Shown here piece after piece: positions 8,622 through 15,679 of a DNA stretch of 40,811 bases. The translations under genes and the position numbers were made by a program. Origin of the DNA: Streptomyces flaveus (GTDB taxonomy: Bacteria > Actinomycetota > Actinomycetes > Streptomycetales > Streptomycetaceae); NCBI RefSeq assembly GCF_014647675.1, contig NZ_BMPQ01000003.1:209121-249931 (forward strand). Reading direction: 5' to 3'. Numbering within the stretch: the stretch's first letter is position 1; each line of letters starts with the position of its first letter. The notes beneath the pieces are model-generated. The model did no database searches. It was not told the origin of the DNA and saw nothing but the letters and a program-made list of their open reading frames with translations.

Positions 8622-8639
8622 GCCAGGGAGCACGTCAAT
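8460..8639 (+). ncRNA. Probable TnpB omega RNA (reRNA) scaffold
   Basis: In IS605-type elements the guide RNA overlaps the tnpB 3' end and the right end. Here the last ~50 codons are low in conserved protein motif but rich in potential stems, ending in the right-end hairpin with CCCTGG and CCAGGG arms. Placement comes from family knowledge; the 5' boundary is a guess. Confidence 0.45.
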
Positions 8640-9714
8640 TCGTGGTGGAGCCGGGGCGTTGGCGGTAGTCGTCGACGATGGCTCGTTTCAGGATGGCGGT
8701 CTCCTCCAGGACCGTGCCCTTCTTGCCCGTCCGACTGTCCTTCGTCAGGTAGGTGCGTTCGCCGAGGTAGGTGAGGGTGTCACGGTCGAAGATCCACTCG
8801 GTGGCCCACGACACCCGCTTGTCGACGCGGATGATGCCGACCCCGTGCCGGCCCGCCGGATCCACCGCGTCCTCGACCCGCTCGACCCCGGGGATCTTCG
8901 CCGCGGCTCCGTACAGCGCGGCGGCGGTCCGCGGGGGCATGACCGATGTGTTCAGCAGTTCGCCGATCTTGTCGAAGACGGCCTGTGCCTTCTCCTCGCC
9001 CTTCACCGTCTTCGTCAGGCGGTAGAGCTCGTCGAGCAGTTCGTCCGGGTCGGTGGGCAGGGACGCCAGCCACTGGTACGTGGGGCGGTCGACGCCCGCC
9101 GGGGTGCCGGGCGAACCCGGCGGCAGCAGCTCCCTGAGCGGGACGTAGTCACCGTTCTCGTAGAACTCGGCCAGTTTCCTCACCGGGCCCGGCTCCTGCG
9201 ACCACCACGCCTCCCGCTCGCTCAGTCGCCCCGGCTCGCACGAGCCGTCCTCCTGGCACTCCGCTCCGGCGTCCAGGCTCCTGACGTAGACCAGCTGGTC
9301 GTCGCGTACGGGCGTGGCCTCCGTCTTCGCGGCGACCTCGGCGATGCGGTCGAGCAGGACCACGGCGCTGTCGCCGCCGGACTCTTCGACGCCGTAGCCG
9401 GAATCCATGGTGGTGACGAGGCCGACGGTCAGCGCCCCGGCCAGCGCCAGGGCCGCGGCGGGCATCCACAGCGCCGGGCGCGGCAGCCGGAGGCGGGGCT
9501 GCCTCGTCTGCGGGGTGTCTCCGGAGGCCTGGCCGGAGGACGTACGGCTGTGGTCGTCGTCGATGAGCTGCATCAAACGGTCCTTGTGGTGGGAGTGGCG
9601 ACCAGAAGGGAGGTCCCGTTCGGGTGGGGGCGGGAGCAGACGGGGCAGCTCCTCGCGCGCCTCTTCCTCACGCTCGACCCGGATGGGCCTCGGCCCGGAG
9701 CCGGCGGCGTTCAT
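8635..9714 (-). CDS. CU044_5270-family membrane protein (ECF sigma partner)
   Basis: 359 aa. A basic/proline-rich N-terminal ~80 residues, presumably cytoplasmic, precede a single membrane span (ALWMPAAALALAGALTVGLV, about residues 80-101) and an extracytoplasmic domain with the RLSEREAWWSQEPGPVRKLAEF and PGVERVEDAVDPAGRHGVGI regions found in this family. Start ATG 9714 overlaps the sigma gene stop (ATGA), so the two are translationally coupled. Such proteins accompany ECF sigma factors in actinomycetes; whether they act as anti-sigma factors is not established from sequence. The stop codon 8635-8637 lies right at the IS right end, so the last residues may have been altered by the insertion. 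Confidence 0.8.
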   Translation of the reverse strand: MNAAGSGPRPIRVEREEEAREELPRLLPPPPERDLPSGRHSHHKDRLMQLIDDDHSRTSSGQASGDTPQTRQPRLRLPRPALWMPAAALALAGALTVGLVTTMDSGYGVEESGGDSAVVLLDRIAEVAAKTEATPVRDDQLVYVRSLDAGAECQEDGSCEPGRLSEREAWWSQEPGPVRKLAEFYENGDYVPLRELLPPGSPGTPAGVDRPTYQWLASLPTDPDELLDELYRLTKTVKGEEKAQAVFDKIGELLNTSVMPPRTAAALYGAAAKIPGVERVEDAVDPAGRHGVGIIRVDKRVSWATEWIFDRDTLTYLGERTYLTKDSRTGKKGTVLEETAILKRAIVDDYRQRPGSTTN

Positions 9715-10391
9715 CGGGATCCCTCCTGAATCTCCTGGAACGGAACGGCCGTCAACGCGGCCTCACCAGGTAGCTCTCCGCGACGGCGCAGCGGTTCCGT
9801 ATTGTTTGCGCGGGTTTCCTTGTTTCCTCGGGTTTCCGGCTTTTCTTCCCGCAGCTGCTGATCAGTCAGTTTCCACAGCCTCGCCCGCGCCCTGGACAGC
9901 CGTGAGCGCACGGTTCCCACCGGGACGCCCAGGGCCTCGGCCGCCTGTGCGTAGTCCAGGCCGGACCACACGCACAGCGCCAGGACCTCCCGCTCCCCGC
10001 GCCGCAGACGGTCGTACACCTGTCGTACGGCGGCCAGCCGGCGGGCGTCGTCGAGGCGGCCGGCGGTCTCGTCGGCGAAGTCCGCCACCGGGTCCGGTGC
10101 GGGGCGGCGGGCCAGGAAGGCCAGACGGCGGCCGAGGCCCCGGTTGGCGTTCCGGGACTTGTTCGTCGCCATGCCCAGCAGCCAGGGCTTCACCGTGCCG
10201 CCTTCCGGCTCCAGTTGTTCCCGGGTGCGCCAGGCATCGAGGAAGGTGTCCGCCATCACCTCCTCGGCGGTCGACCAGTCGCCGGTCAGCCGGAAGGCAT
10301 GGTTGTAGACGGTGCGCGCGTACTCCTCGTAGATCTCCGCGAAGGCCTCGCGGTCACCCGCCCGTATACGCGCGCGCAAGCGGTCACTCAT
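9711..10391 (-). CDS. ECF-type RNA polymerase sigma factor
   Basis: 226 aa. Sigma-70 region 2 is seen at about residues 10-75 (FAEIYEEYARTVYNHAFRLT, then AEEVMADTFLDAWRTRE) and region 4 at about 130-180 (LRRGEREVLALCVWSGLDYAQAAEAL, VGTVRSRLSRARARL). It directs transcription of a specific regulon from the core polymerase. An extra C-terminal tail of about 40 residues rich in charged residues follows region 4. ATG 10391. It is operonic with the CU044_5270-type gene. The upstream region (10392-10595) is divergent toward the Gly-rich protein and holds a tandem 13-bp repeat. Confidence 0.92.
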   Translation of the reverse strand: MSDRLRARIRAGDREAFAEIYEEYARTVYNHAFRLTGDWSTAEEVMADTFLDAWRTREQLEPEGGTVKPWLLGMATNKSRNANRGLGRRLAFLARRPAPDPVADFADETAGRLDDARRLAAVRQVYDRLRRGEREVLALCVWSGLDYAQAAEALGVPVGTVRSRLSRARARLWKLTDQQLREEKPETRGNKETRANNTEPLRRRGELPGEAALTAVPFQEIQEGSR

Positions 10392-10553
10392 GTCCTATGC
10401 ACCTCATACACCTCACACCCGTGACTCTCCGCCGGGTGCGGGTGGTTCCGGTGACCTGCGCCACAGACACTCAGGGCTACCCGTGCACCTTCGGCCAGGT
10501 GATTCACCCGGACCAGACCCTCGAACCGGAACCACGCATGGCGCCCTGAGCGA

Positions 10554-10579
10554 CTTCAACAGTGCGCTTCAACAGTGCA
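10554..10579. repeat. Tandem 13-bp direct repeat in a divergent promoter region
   Basis: CTTCAACAGTGCG (10554-10566) followed directly by CTTCAACAGTGCA (10567-10579), 12 of 13 identical. It lies 16 bp before the 10596 start and about 160 bp upstream of the ECF sigma gene. Possibly a regulator site or a local duplication. Confidence 0.5.
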
Positions 10580-10595
10580 TCGAACGGTCTGAGAC

Positions 10596-11660
10596 ATGGG
10601 GGACGCGCAGGTGAGCGAGGCCGTGTACGCGGAGCAGTCCTGGAATCCGCTGGCCAGGACGGTCGAACTGACCGAGGGCGGGCTGAAGGTGGGGAGCAGG
10701 ACGACCCCCTTGGCCGAGTTGCACGTGGCGGCCATGGCGGACGCGTATCTGCGGGGGCAGTGGCTCGGCGGCGGGGGCTCCGAGCGGCCGTTCGCGCATT
10801 TCCCCTCCGGCACCGGGATCGTGCCGGTCACGCGTATCACCGGGTCCACGAAGCCGGTGAAGGCGCGTCGGGCCGCCGAATTCGCCCAGGGCCTTGGGGA
10901 GATGGCGGTACGTCATGCCGGTGGCCCTGCGGCGGTCAGCGTGCTCGCCGACCGGGCGCGGGCGGAGGGTGTGCCCCTGTGGATCGCACGGCGTTTCGCC
11001 GACGGTCCGGGCGGGCCGGTCGTGGTGGCGGTGGACCGGCGGTCCGTGTGCGTCGACGTCTGGTCGCCGTCGGCCCCCGTGGTACGGATCCGGGCACCGC
11101 ACGGAGTGTCGGCCGACCGCAGGAACCCCGGCCGGGGGCTGCTGCTGACGGTGGGCGAGGCGCCCGCCACGCTGACCGTCATCTCCGCCATGCGGAAGTC
11201 GAAGCGTTCCGTGGCCGTCGGACTCCCGCAGCGCCGCTGGGAGTTGACGCGCGAGAACACGCTGACCTCCCGCCTGACCTGCAACGGCCGTCCCGTGGCT
11301 CTACTCACTCGTCCCCGGCCTGGCGCGGCCGTGCCGGGCACGGTGCTTCTTCCTCTCGCGGACGTACGGCACGACAGCCCCGACCCGCTGGATGCCGTCA
11401 TGGCCCACACCTTCGCGGTCGCCTTCGGCCTCGGCGACACGACGGGCACGGTCCGCTTCCGCGCCCGCCGGGTCGAGCCCACGGCCGAGCTCGTCTGGGA
11501 CCAGCCCTGGTTCACCAACCTGGGCTCCGGCAGCGACGACAACGGCTCCGGAGGCGGGGCCGGAGACGGCTGGGACGCGGGCAGCGGGGGCGACGGTGGA
11601 GGCGACGGCGGTGGTGGGGGCGGCGATGGTGGTGGTGGCGGTGGGGGCGGCGGGGACTGA
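10596..11660 (+). CDS. Unknown protein with glycine/aspartate-rich tail
   Basis: 354 aa; I do not recognise a characterised family. The first ~310 residues form a soluble-looking domain without membrane segments or signal peptide (AYLRGQWLGGGGSERPFAHF, GPAAVSVLADRARAEGVPLWIARRF, HTFAVAFGLGDTTGTVRFR). The last ~45 residues are almost purely Gly, Asp and Ser. Such low-complexity tails occur in some actinomycete surface or scaffold-like proteins, but no role can be given. ATG 10596 has no clear ribosome site; GTG 10611, with GGGGGA upstream, is a good alternative. It converges on a GNAT gene, with a long perfect hairpin between. Confidence 0.7.
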   Translation: MGDAQVSEAVYAEQSWNPLARTVELTEGGLKVGSRTTPLAELHVAAMADAYLRGQWLGGGGSERPFAHFPSGTGIVPVTRITGSTKPVKARRAAEFAQGLGEMAVRHAGGPAAVSVLADRARAEGVPLWIARRFADGPGGPVVVAVDRRSVCVDVWSPSAPVVRIRAPHGVSADRRNPGRGLLLTVGEAPATLTVISAMRKSKRSVAVGLPQRRWELTRENTLTSRLTCNGRPVALLTRPRPGAAVPGTVLLPLADVRHDSPDPLDAVMAHTFAVAFGLGDTTGTVRFRARRVEPTAELVWDQPWFTNLGSGSDDNGSGGGAGDGWDAGSGGDGGGDGGGGGGDGGGGGGGGGD

Positions 11661-11689
11661 CCACGCGGGCCATGGCGGCTGGTGCCGGG

Positions 11690-11759
11690 GCAGGTAGGTG
11701 TTCGTGGGAATGTGACAGTGAGGGGGCCGAGTGTCACATTCCCACGAACACCTACCTGC
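11690..11759. terminator. Perfect 28-bp-arm inverted repeat between convergent genes
   Basis: Arms at 11690-11717 and 11732-11759 are exact reverse complements (28 of 28), with a 14-nt loop. It sits between the stops at 11660 (+) and 11823 (-), so a bidirectional terminator without U-tract is the simplest reading. Its arm length is greater than most terminators in the window. Confidence 0.65.
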
Positions 11760-11822
11760 GGACCCAGCGCTGCTCTTCTGCCCGCCCGGCCGCCCGGCCG
11801 CCCGCGTCGCCGGGGCCGCCGG

Positions 11823-12536
11823 TCAGCCGTGCAGCCAGATCCGCAACGGACCGACCGGCTCGAAGCCATGGCGCACGGCGACCGCCAGATCGTCGCCGTG
11901 TTCATAGCCGACCACCGGCAGAGTGGGGAACAGCCGGTGCACAGCACCCAGTACGACCGGCCAGGCCGCATCAGGGCCACCGTCCAACGCGAAGACGTTG
12001 GAGACTCCGACCACCTGGTCACTGCGGGTCGCCACCGCTCCGGCGACCACCCGGCCGTCGGCTGAGTGCCCGGCGAGTACGAACGTGGCGGGGTCAGCGA
12101 GCAGTTCGGGTCGGAAGAGGTCCGCGTTTCCGTCCCCGTCGTCCCAGGCGAGCGCCCATGCGCGCAGCGTGTCCGGGTCGCCCGCCACGTCCCAGGCGAG
12201 ATCCGGCGAGGTGGCGGGCGGCACACCCGCCGGGCGGTGGATCCACTCCGCCTCGAACAGCACCTGGAAGCCGGCCTCGCTCAGATCGAGGTCGGCGAAG
12301 CTGTCCTTGACGGAGGCGCCGGGCGTGGTGGTGTCGATCCGGGCCACCAGCGCGGCCGGATCGGTGCCCGACACCAGCGTCACCGCGTCGGGGTAGTACA
12401 GCGGCGTGCGGACCTGGGCGGCCCATGCCTCAGCCTCGAACTCGCCCGCCAAGCCGTGCGATCGGCTCATCGCTGCGCACCACTCGGCGTTGTTGCGCGC
12501 GGCGACCTGGACCAGGAACTGCTGCGGCTTCGTCAC
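11823..12536 (-). CDS. GNAT-family N-acetyltransferase-like protein
   Basis: 237 aa, soluble. The C-terminal half shows a GNAT-like pattern: [33 protein letters not shown], then the helix [20 protein letters not shown] and a final strand [12 protein letters not shown], which fits an acetyl-CoA-binding beta-bulge fold. The N-terminal half ([29 protein letters not shown]) looks like a degenerate partner domain. The acceptor substrate is unknown. Start 12536 is divergent from the amylase gene with 336 bp between. Assignment by pattern only. Confidence 0.65.
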   Translation of the reverse strand: MTKPQQFLVQVAARNNAEWCAAMSRSHGLAGEFEAEAWAAQVRTPLYYPDAVTLVSGTDPAALVARIDTTTPGASVKDSFADLDLSEAGFQVLFEAEWIHRPAGVPPATSPDLAWDVAGDPDTLRAWALAWDDGDGNADLFRPELLADPATFVLAGHSADGRVVAGAVATRSDQVVGVSNVFALDGGPDAAWPVVLGAVHRLFPTLPVVGYEHGDDLAVAVRHGFEPVGPLRIWLHG

Positions 12537-12872
12537 GAGTGCGGATCATGGCCCGTCCGGCCCCGGCTGGTCGAACCGTTTTCCGCTGCCCGCCGCAGGA
12601 CGGACATCCGGTCCGCAAGGGATTCCGGCTGCTTTCCAGGGACTTGCCGCCAACCCGGGTGGCAGGCCCCTGGTTGTCGTCGCACATGCCGGAGCAGGTC
12701 AACCACCTTGAGCGGGAAGGGATTTCGCATGGGTGGCAAACCCATGTCCAGAGGGTTGACCCTTGAACGGCGACCTCATACCGTCAGCTCCGCTGAAAGA
12801 TTTCAGCTGCCTTGCAGCAAGAACCTTCAACGCCGCATCCCATGGCGCCTTCAAAGAAGAAGGACCCCCCAC
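12537..12872. promoter_or_regulatory. Divergent intergenic region with the amylase promoter
   Basis: 336 bp without a gene. For the amylase, a -35 TTGACC (12756-12761) and -10 TACCGT (12779-12784) are separated by exactly 17 bp, placing transcription start near 12791. A hairpin-forming CATGGGT-GGCAA-ACCCATG (12728-12746) lies just upstream. The ribosome site is near AGAAGAAGGA (12856-12865). Confidence 0.6.
12792..12820. promoter_or_regulatory. Candidate MalR/Reg1-type operator of the amylase gene
   Basis: GCTGAAA-GA-TTTCAGC (12792-12807) is a perfect 7-bp-arm palindrome, overlapped by GCTGC-CTT-GCAGC (12806-12818) with a CTTGCAG core. It starts at the predicted transcription start. LacI-family MalR/Reg1 regulators control amylase genes in Streptomyces through repeats of this type. 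The GCTGAAAGA nonamer recurs upstream of the amylase-pullulanase gene. Confidence 0.6.
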
Positions 12873-14255
12873 ATGTCCAGCAGAACTCTCTCCGCCACCC
12901 TCGCCCTCGTGGCGGCCGCGTCGGCGGTGCTCGCCGCCCCCACGAGCACCGCGTCCGCCTCCCCGCCCGGCACCAAGGACGTCACCGCCGTCCTCTTCGA
13001 GTGGAACTTCGACTCGGTCGCCAAGGAGTGCACCAGCACGCTCGGCCCGGCCGGGTACGGCTACGTCCAGGTCTCACCCCCCGCCGAGCACATCCAGGGC
13101 GCGCAGTGGTGGACCTCGTACCAACCGGTCAGCTACAAGATCGCCGGACGCCTCGGCAACACCACCGACTTCACGGACATGGTCACCGCCTGCCACAACG
13201 CGGGCGTGAAGGTCGTCGTCGACACCGTCATCAACCACATGTCGGCGGGCAGCGGCACCGGCACCGGCGGCTCCTCGTACAGCAAGTACGACTACCCGGG
13301 CCTGTACTCGTCGAACGACCTCAACGACTGCACCACGACCATCAACGACTACACCGACCGCACCAACGTCCAGAACTGCGAGCTCGTCGAACTCGCCGAC
13401 CTGGACACGGGCGAGGAGTACGTCCGCGCCGCCATCGCGGGCTACATGAACACCCTGCTCGGCCACGGCGTCGACGGCTTCCGCATCGACGCGGCCAAGC
13501 ACATCCCGGCGGGCGACCTCGCGGCCATCAAGTCGCGGCTGAGCAATCCGGACGCGTACTGGAAGCAGGAGGTCATCCACGGCAGCGGAGAGGCCGTCCA
13601 GCCCACCGAGTACACGGGCAACGGGGACGTCCAGGAGTTCCGGTACGCGTACGACCTCAAGCGGGTCTTCAACAGCGAGAACCTCGCCTATCTCAAGAAC
13701 TACGGCGAGGGCTGGGGCTATATGGGCAGCGGCGTCTCCGGCGTCTTCGTCGACAACCACGACACCGAGCGCAACGGCTCCACCCTCAGCTACAAGGACG
13801 ACGCCAACTACACGCTCGCCAACGTCTTCATGCTCGCCTGGCCCTACGGCGCACCCGACATCAACTCCGGCTATGAATGGTCGGACTACGACGCCGGTCC
13901 GCCCAACGGCGGTACTGTCAACGCCTGTTGGCAGGACGGCTGGAAGTGCCAGCACGCCTGGCCGGAGATCAAGTCGATGGTCGCCTTCCGCAACGCCACC
14001 CGCGGTGAGCCGGTCACCAACTGGTGGGACAACGGCGGCGACGCGATCGCCTTCGGGCGGGGCGGCAAGGGCTACGTCGCCGTCAACCACGAGTCGAGCG
14101 CCCTGAGCCGTACGTACCAGACGTCGCTCCCGGCGGGCACGTACTGCGACGTGCAGAGCAACACGACCGTCACGGTGAACGGTTCGGGACAGTTCACGGC
14201 CACCCTCGGTTCCAACACGGCCCTGGCGATTCACGCCGACAAGTCCAGCTGCTGA
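12873..14255 (+). CDS. aml: Secreted alpha-amylase (GH13)
   Basis: 460-aa precursor with a Sec signal peptide ([20 protein letters not shown], cleavage near TASA-SPPG). It hydrolyses internal alpha-1,4 bonds of starch outside the cell. The family triad is intact: D206 in [10 protein letters not shown]233 in [10 protein letters not shown]297 in FVDNHDTER; the mature start [18 protein letters not shown] is characteristic of actinomycete amylases. It ends with the amylase C-domain at [12 protein letters not shown] and has no starch-binding CBM20, which many Streptomyces amylases of about 560 aa carry. ATG 12873 follows AGAAGAAGGA. Likely glucose-repressed and maltose-induced through the operator at 12792. 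Confidence 0.95.
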   Translation: MSSRTLSATLALVAAASAVLAAPTSTASASPPGTKDVTAVLFEWNFDSVAKECTSTLGPAGYGYVQVSPPAEHIQGAQWWTSYQPVSYKIAGRLGNTTDFTDMVTACHNAGVKVVVDTVINHMSAGSGTGTGGSSYSKYDYPGLYSSNDLNDCTTTINDYTDRTNVQNCELVELADLDTGEEYVRAAIAGYMNTLLGHGVDGFRIDAAKHIPAGDLAAIKSRLSNPDAYWKQEVIHGSGEAVQPTEYTGNGDVQEFRYAYDLKRVFNSENLAYLKNYGEGWGYMGSGVSGVFVDNHDTERNGSTLSYKDDANYTLANVFMLAWPYGAPDINSGYEWSDYDAGPPNGGTVNACWQDGWKCQHAWPEIKSMVAFRNATRGEPVTNWWDNGGDAIAFGRGGKGYVAVNHESSALSRTYQTSLPAGTYCDVQSNTTVTVNGSGQFTATLGSNTALAIHADKSSC

Positions 14256-14297
14256 ACACCAAGTTGAGGGACGGCCGACGCCGGCCACCCCTCCCGG

Positions 14298-14335
14298 GCC
14301 CGTGGGGTGCGGTGTCAGGGCCGCTCCCCACGGGC
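14298..14335. terminator. Hairpin between amylase and tetR genes
   Basis: 10-bp arms GCCCGTGGGG (14298-14307) and CCCCACGGGC (14326-14335), 18-nt loop, between two convergent stops at 14255 and 14351. Confidence 0.55.
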
Positions 14336-14350
14336 TGCTGGGGGTGCCGC

Positions 14351-14893
14351 CTACGGGGCAGTGATGCGGTCGACGGCCTGTCGCGTCAGTGCGCGGTCGT
14401 GGGGCGAGCCGGCCAGGGCACGGTGCAGGGTCAGACCCTCGATCAGCGCGTCCAGTTGGCGGGCTGTGTCCGCGTCGAAATGCTGTTCCAGCAGGTGGCG
14501 GCTGCGGTTCATCCACTCCTGGGTCAGCTGACGGTATTCCGGCCGGCGGGCGGCAAGGGTGTAGAGCTCGTGGGCGAGGACGAGATCGCGGCGAGGTCCC
14601 TCGGAGAGCGTGTGGATGAGGTCGGTGACGGCTTCCCTGGCCTGCTCAGGGCTGCCTGCTCGGTTGAGGTGTTGCTCGAAGACGGCCACGATCTGGTCGG
14701 CGAAGCGTGTGAAGGCCTGGCGCAGCAGGTCGTCGATGCCGGTGAAGTGGTAGGTCATCGACCCGAGGGGTACCTGCGCCCGGGTGGCGATCTTGCGGTG
14801 GGAGACGCCGGCGACTCCCTCGTCGGTGATCAGGTCGAGGGTGGCGGCGAGGATCCGTTCGCGCCGCTGAGGGTCGGTGTGTCCGGTGGCCAT
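14351..14893 (-). CDS. TetR-family transcriptional regulator
   Basis: 180 aa. N-terminal TetR DNA-binding domain: RRERILAATLDLITDEGVAG, then HRKIATRAQVPLGSMTYHFTGIDDLL with the helix-turn-helix. The remaining ~120 residues are helical and form the ligand/dimer domain. It starts 13 bp after the stop of the acetyltransferase gene on the same strand, so both are probably one transcript. The paired GTACG-type palindromes upstream of that operon are its likely autoregulatory sites. The ligand is unknown. Confidence 0.9.
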   Translation of the reverse strand: MATGHTDPQRRERILAATLDLITDEGVAGVSHRKIATRAQVPLGSMTYHFTGIDDLLRQAFTRFADQIVAVFEQHLNRAGSPEQAREAVTDLIHTLSEGPRRDLVLAHELYTLAARRPEYRQLTQEWMNRSRHLLEQHFDADTARQLDALIEGLTLHRALAGSPHDRALTRQAVDRITAP

Positions 14894-14906
14894 GAGGGAC
14901 GTGCGG

Positions 14907-15488
14907 TCAGAAGTTGCGGACAGGGCGGGCGGGGTTGCCGACGGCGACGACGTTGGCGGGTATGTCCCTGGTGACGACTGCGCCGGCGCCGATGACGGCG
15001 TTGTCGCCGATGGTCACTCCCGGGCACACGATGACTCCGCCGCCGAGCCATACGTTGTCACCGATGGTGATGGGGCGCGCTGCTTCGAGCTTGTCGCGCC
15101 GGGGTTCCGGCTCCACCGGGTGGGTGGGAGTCAGGAGTTGGACGTTCGGGCCGATCTGGCAGTCCTCGCCGATGGTGATCCGTGCGACGTCCAGAGCGGT
15201 CAGGTTGTAGTTGACGAAGGTGCGGGCCCCGATGGTGATGTTGCTGCCGTAATCGACGTACAGCGGCGGCCGTACGTCGACGCCCTCGCCCACGGACGCG
15301 AGCAGGTCGGCCAGGAGGGGCCTGGCGCCGTCGGCGTCCTGGATATAGGCGTTCTGGTAGTGGGCGGCCAGTTGCATCGCGCGCTGCTGTCGCCGTGCGA
15401 TCTCCGGGTCGTCAGCGATGTAGGGGTCGCCCGCGAGCATGCGTTCCAGGTTCGTGCGCGGGTCGTCAGCGAAGTAGTCCGTCGGCAT
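14907..15488 (-). CDS. Maltose/galactoside O-acetyltransferase-like protein (hexapeptide repeat)
   Basis: 193 aa. It belongs to the Maa/LacA/NodL group that acetylates sugars from acetyl-CoA. The N-terminal Mac-type helical segment (ERMLAGDPYIADDPEIARRQQRA) precedes left-handed beta-helix hexapeptides (ITIGARTFVNYN, ITIGEDCQIGPNVQ, ITIGDNVWLGGGVIVCPGVTIGDNAVIGAGAVV). The catalytic histidine is in LLTPTHPVEP. ATG 15488. It is the first gene of a two-gene operon with tetR and is divergent from the amylase-pullulanase gene. Its position among starch genes suggests a sugar substrate, but this is inference. Confidence 0.92.
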   Translation of the reverse strand: MPTDYFADDPRTNLERMLAGDPYIADDPEIARRQQRAMQLAAHYQNAYIQDADGARPLLADLLASVGEGVDVRPPLYVDYGSNITIGARTFVNYNLTALDVARITIGEDCQIGPNVQLLTPTHPVEPEPRRDKLEAARPITIGDNVWLGGGVIVCPGVTIGDNAVIGAGAVVTRDIPANVVAVGNPARPVRNF

Positions 15489-15490
15489 GC

Positions 15491-15524
15491 GTACGACCGT
15501 ACCCTCTGGAACGTACGAACGTAC
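15491..15524. promoter_or_regulatory. Paired palindromic operators, candidate TetR sites
   Basis: GTACG-AC-CGTAC (15491-15502) and GTACG-AA-CGTAC (15513-15524) are near-identical perfect palindromes 22 bp apart, two helical turns. They begin 3 bp upstream of the acetyltransferase start codon and cover its promoter region. Confidence 0.65.
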
Positions 15525-15532
15525 ACTCCGTT

Positions 15533-15580
15533 CTTGAAAGTTCTTGCTTAGTCTTTCAAGACTCTTGCTGAAAGACTTTC
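15533..15580. promoter_or_regulatory. Candidate MalR/Reg1-type operator of the amylase-pullulanase gene
   Basis: CTTGAAAG (15533-15540) and CTTTCAAG (15553-15560) form an 8-bp-arm inverted repeat with a 12-bp spacer. It overlaps a second, GTCTTTC (15551-15557) with GAAAGAC (15570-15576), also 12-bp spaced. CTTGC appears at 15543 and 15564, 21 bp apart. The nonamer GCTGAAAGA (15567-15575) is shared with the amylase operator. Confidence 0.6.
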
Positions 15581-15679
15581 GCCAGCGATACGGTCACGCC
15601 GGCGCCCGGCGACGGAGCCGTGCCGCGGCGCAGGGGTCGGAACCCTCAATCAAGCCGTACTCGCAAGGAGTTCACGCCT

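Larger units (their letters stand above)
6867..8639. mobile_element. IS200/IS605-family element (tnpA + tnpB)
   Basis: The element carries a Y1 HUH transposase on the minus strand and a full TnpB on the plus strand. Subterminal hairpins lie at both ends: left CCCCGGCG-TTCA-CGCCGGGG (6876-6895), right CCCTGG...CCAGGG (about 8610-8628). There are no terminal inverted repeats or target duplications, as expected. Ends are uncertain by about 10 bp. The left end interrupts a methyltransferase gene; the right end abuts the 3' end of an unrelated gene. Confidence 0.88.
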
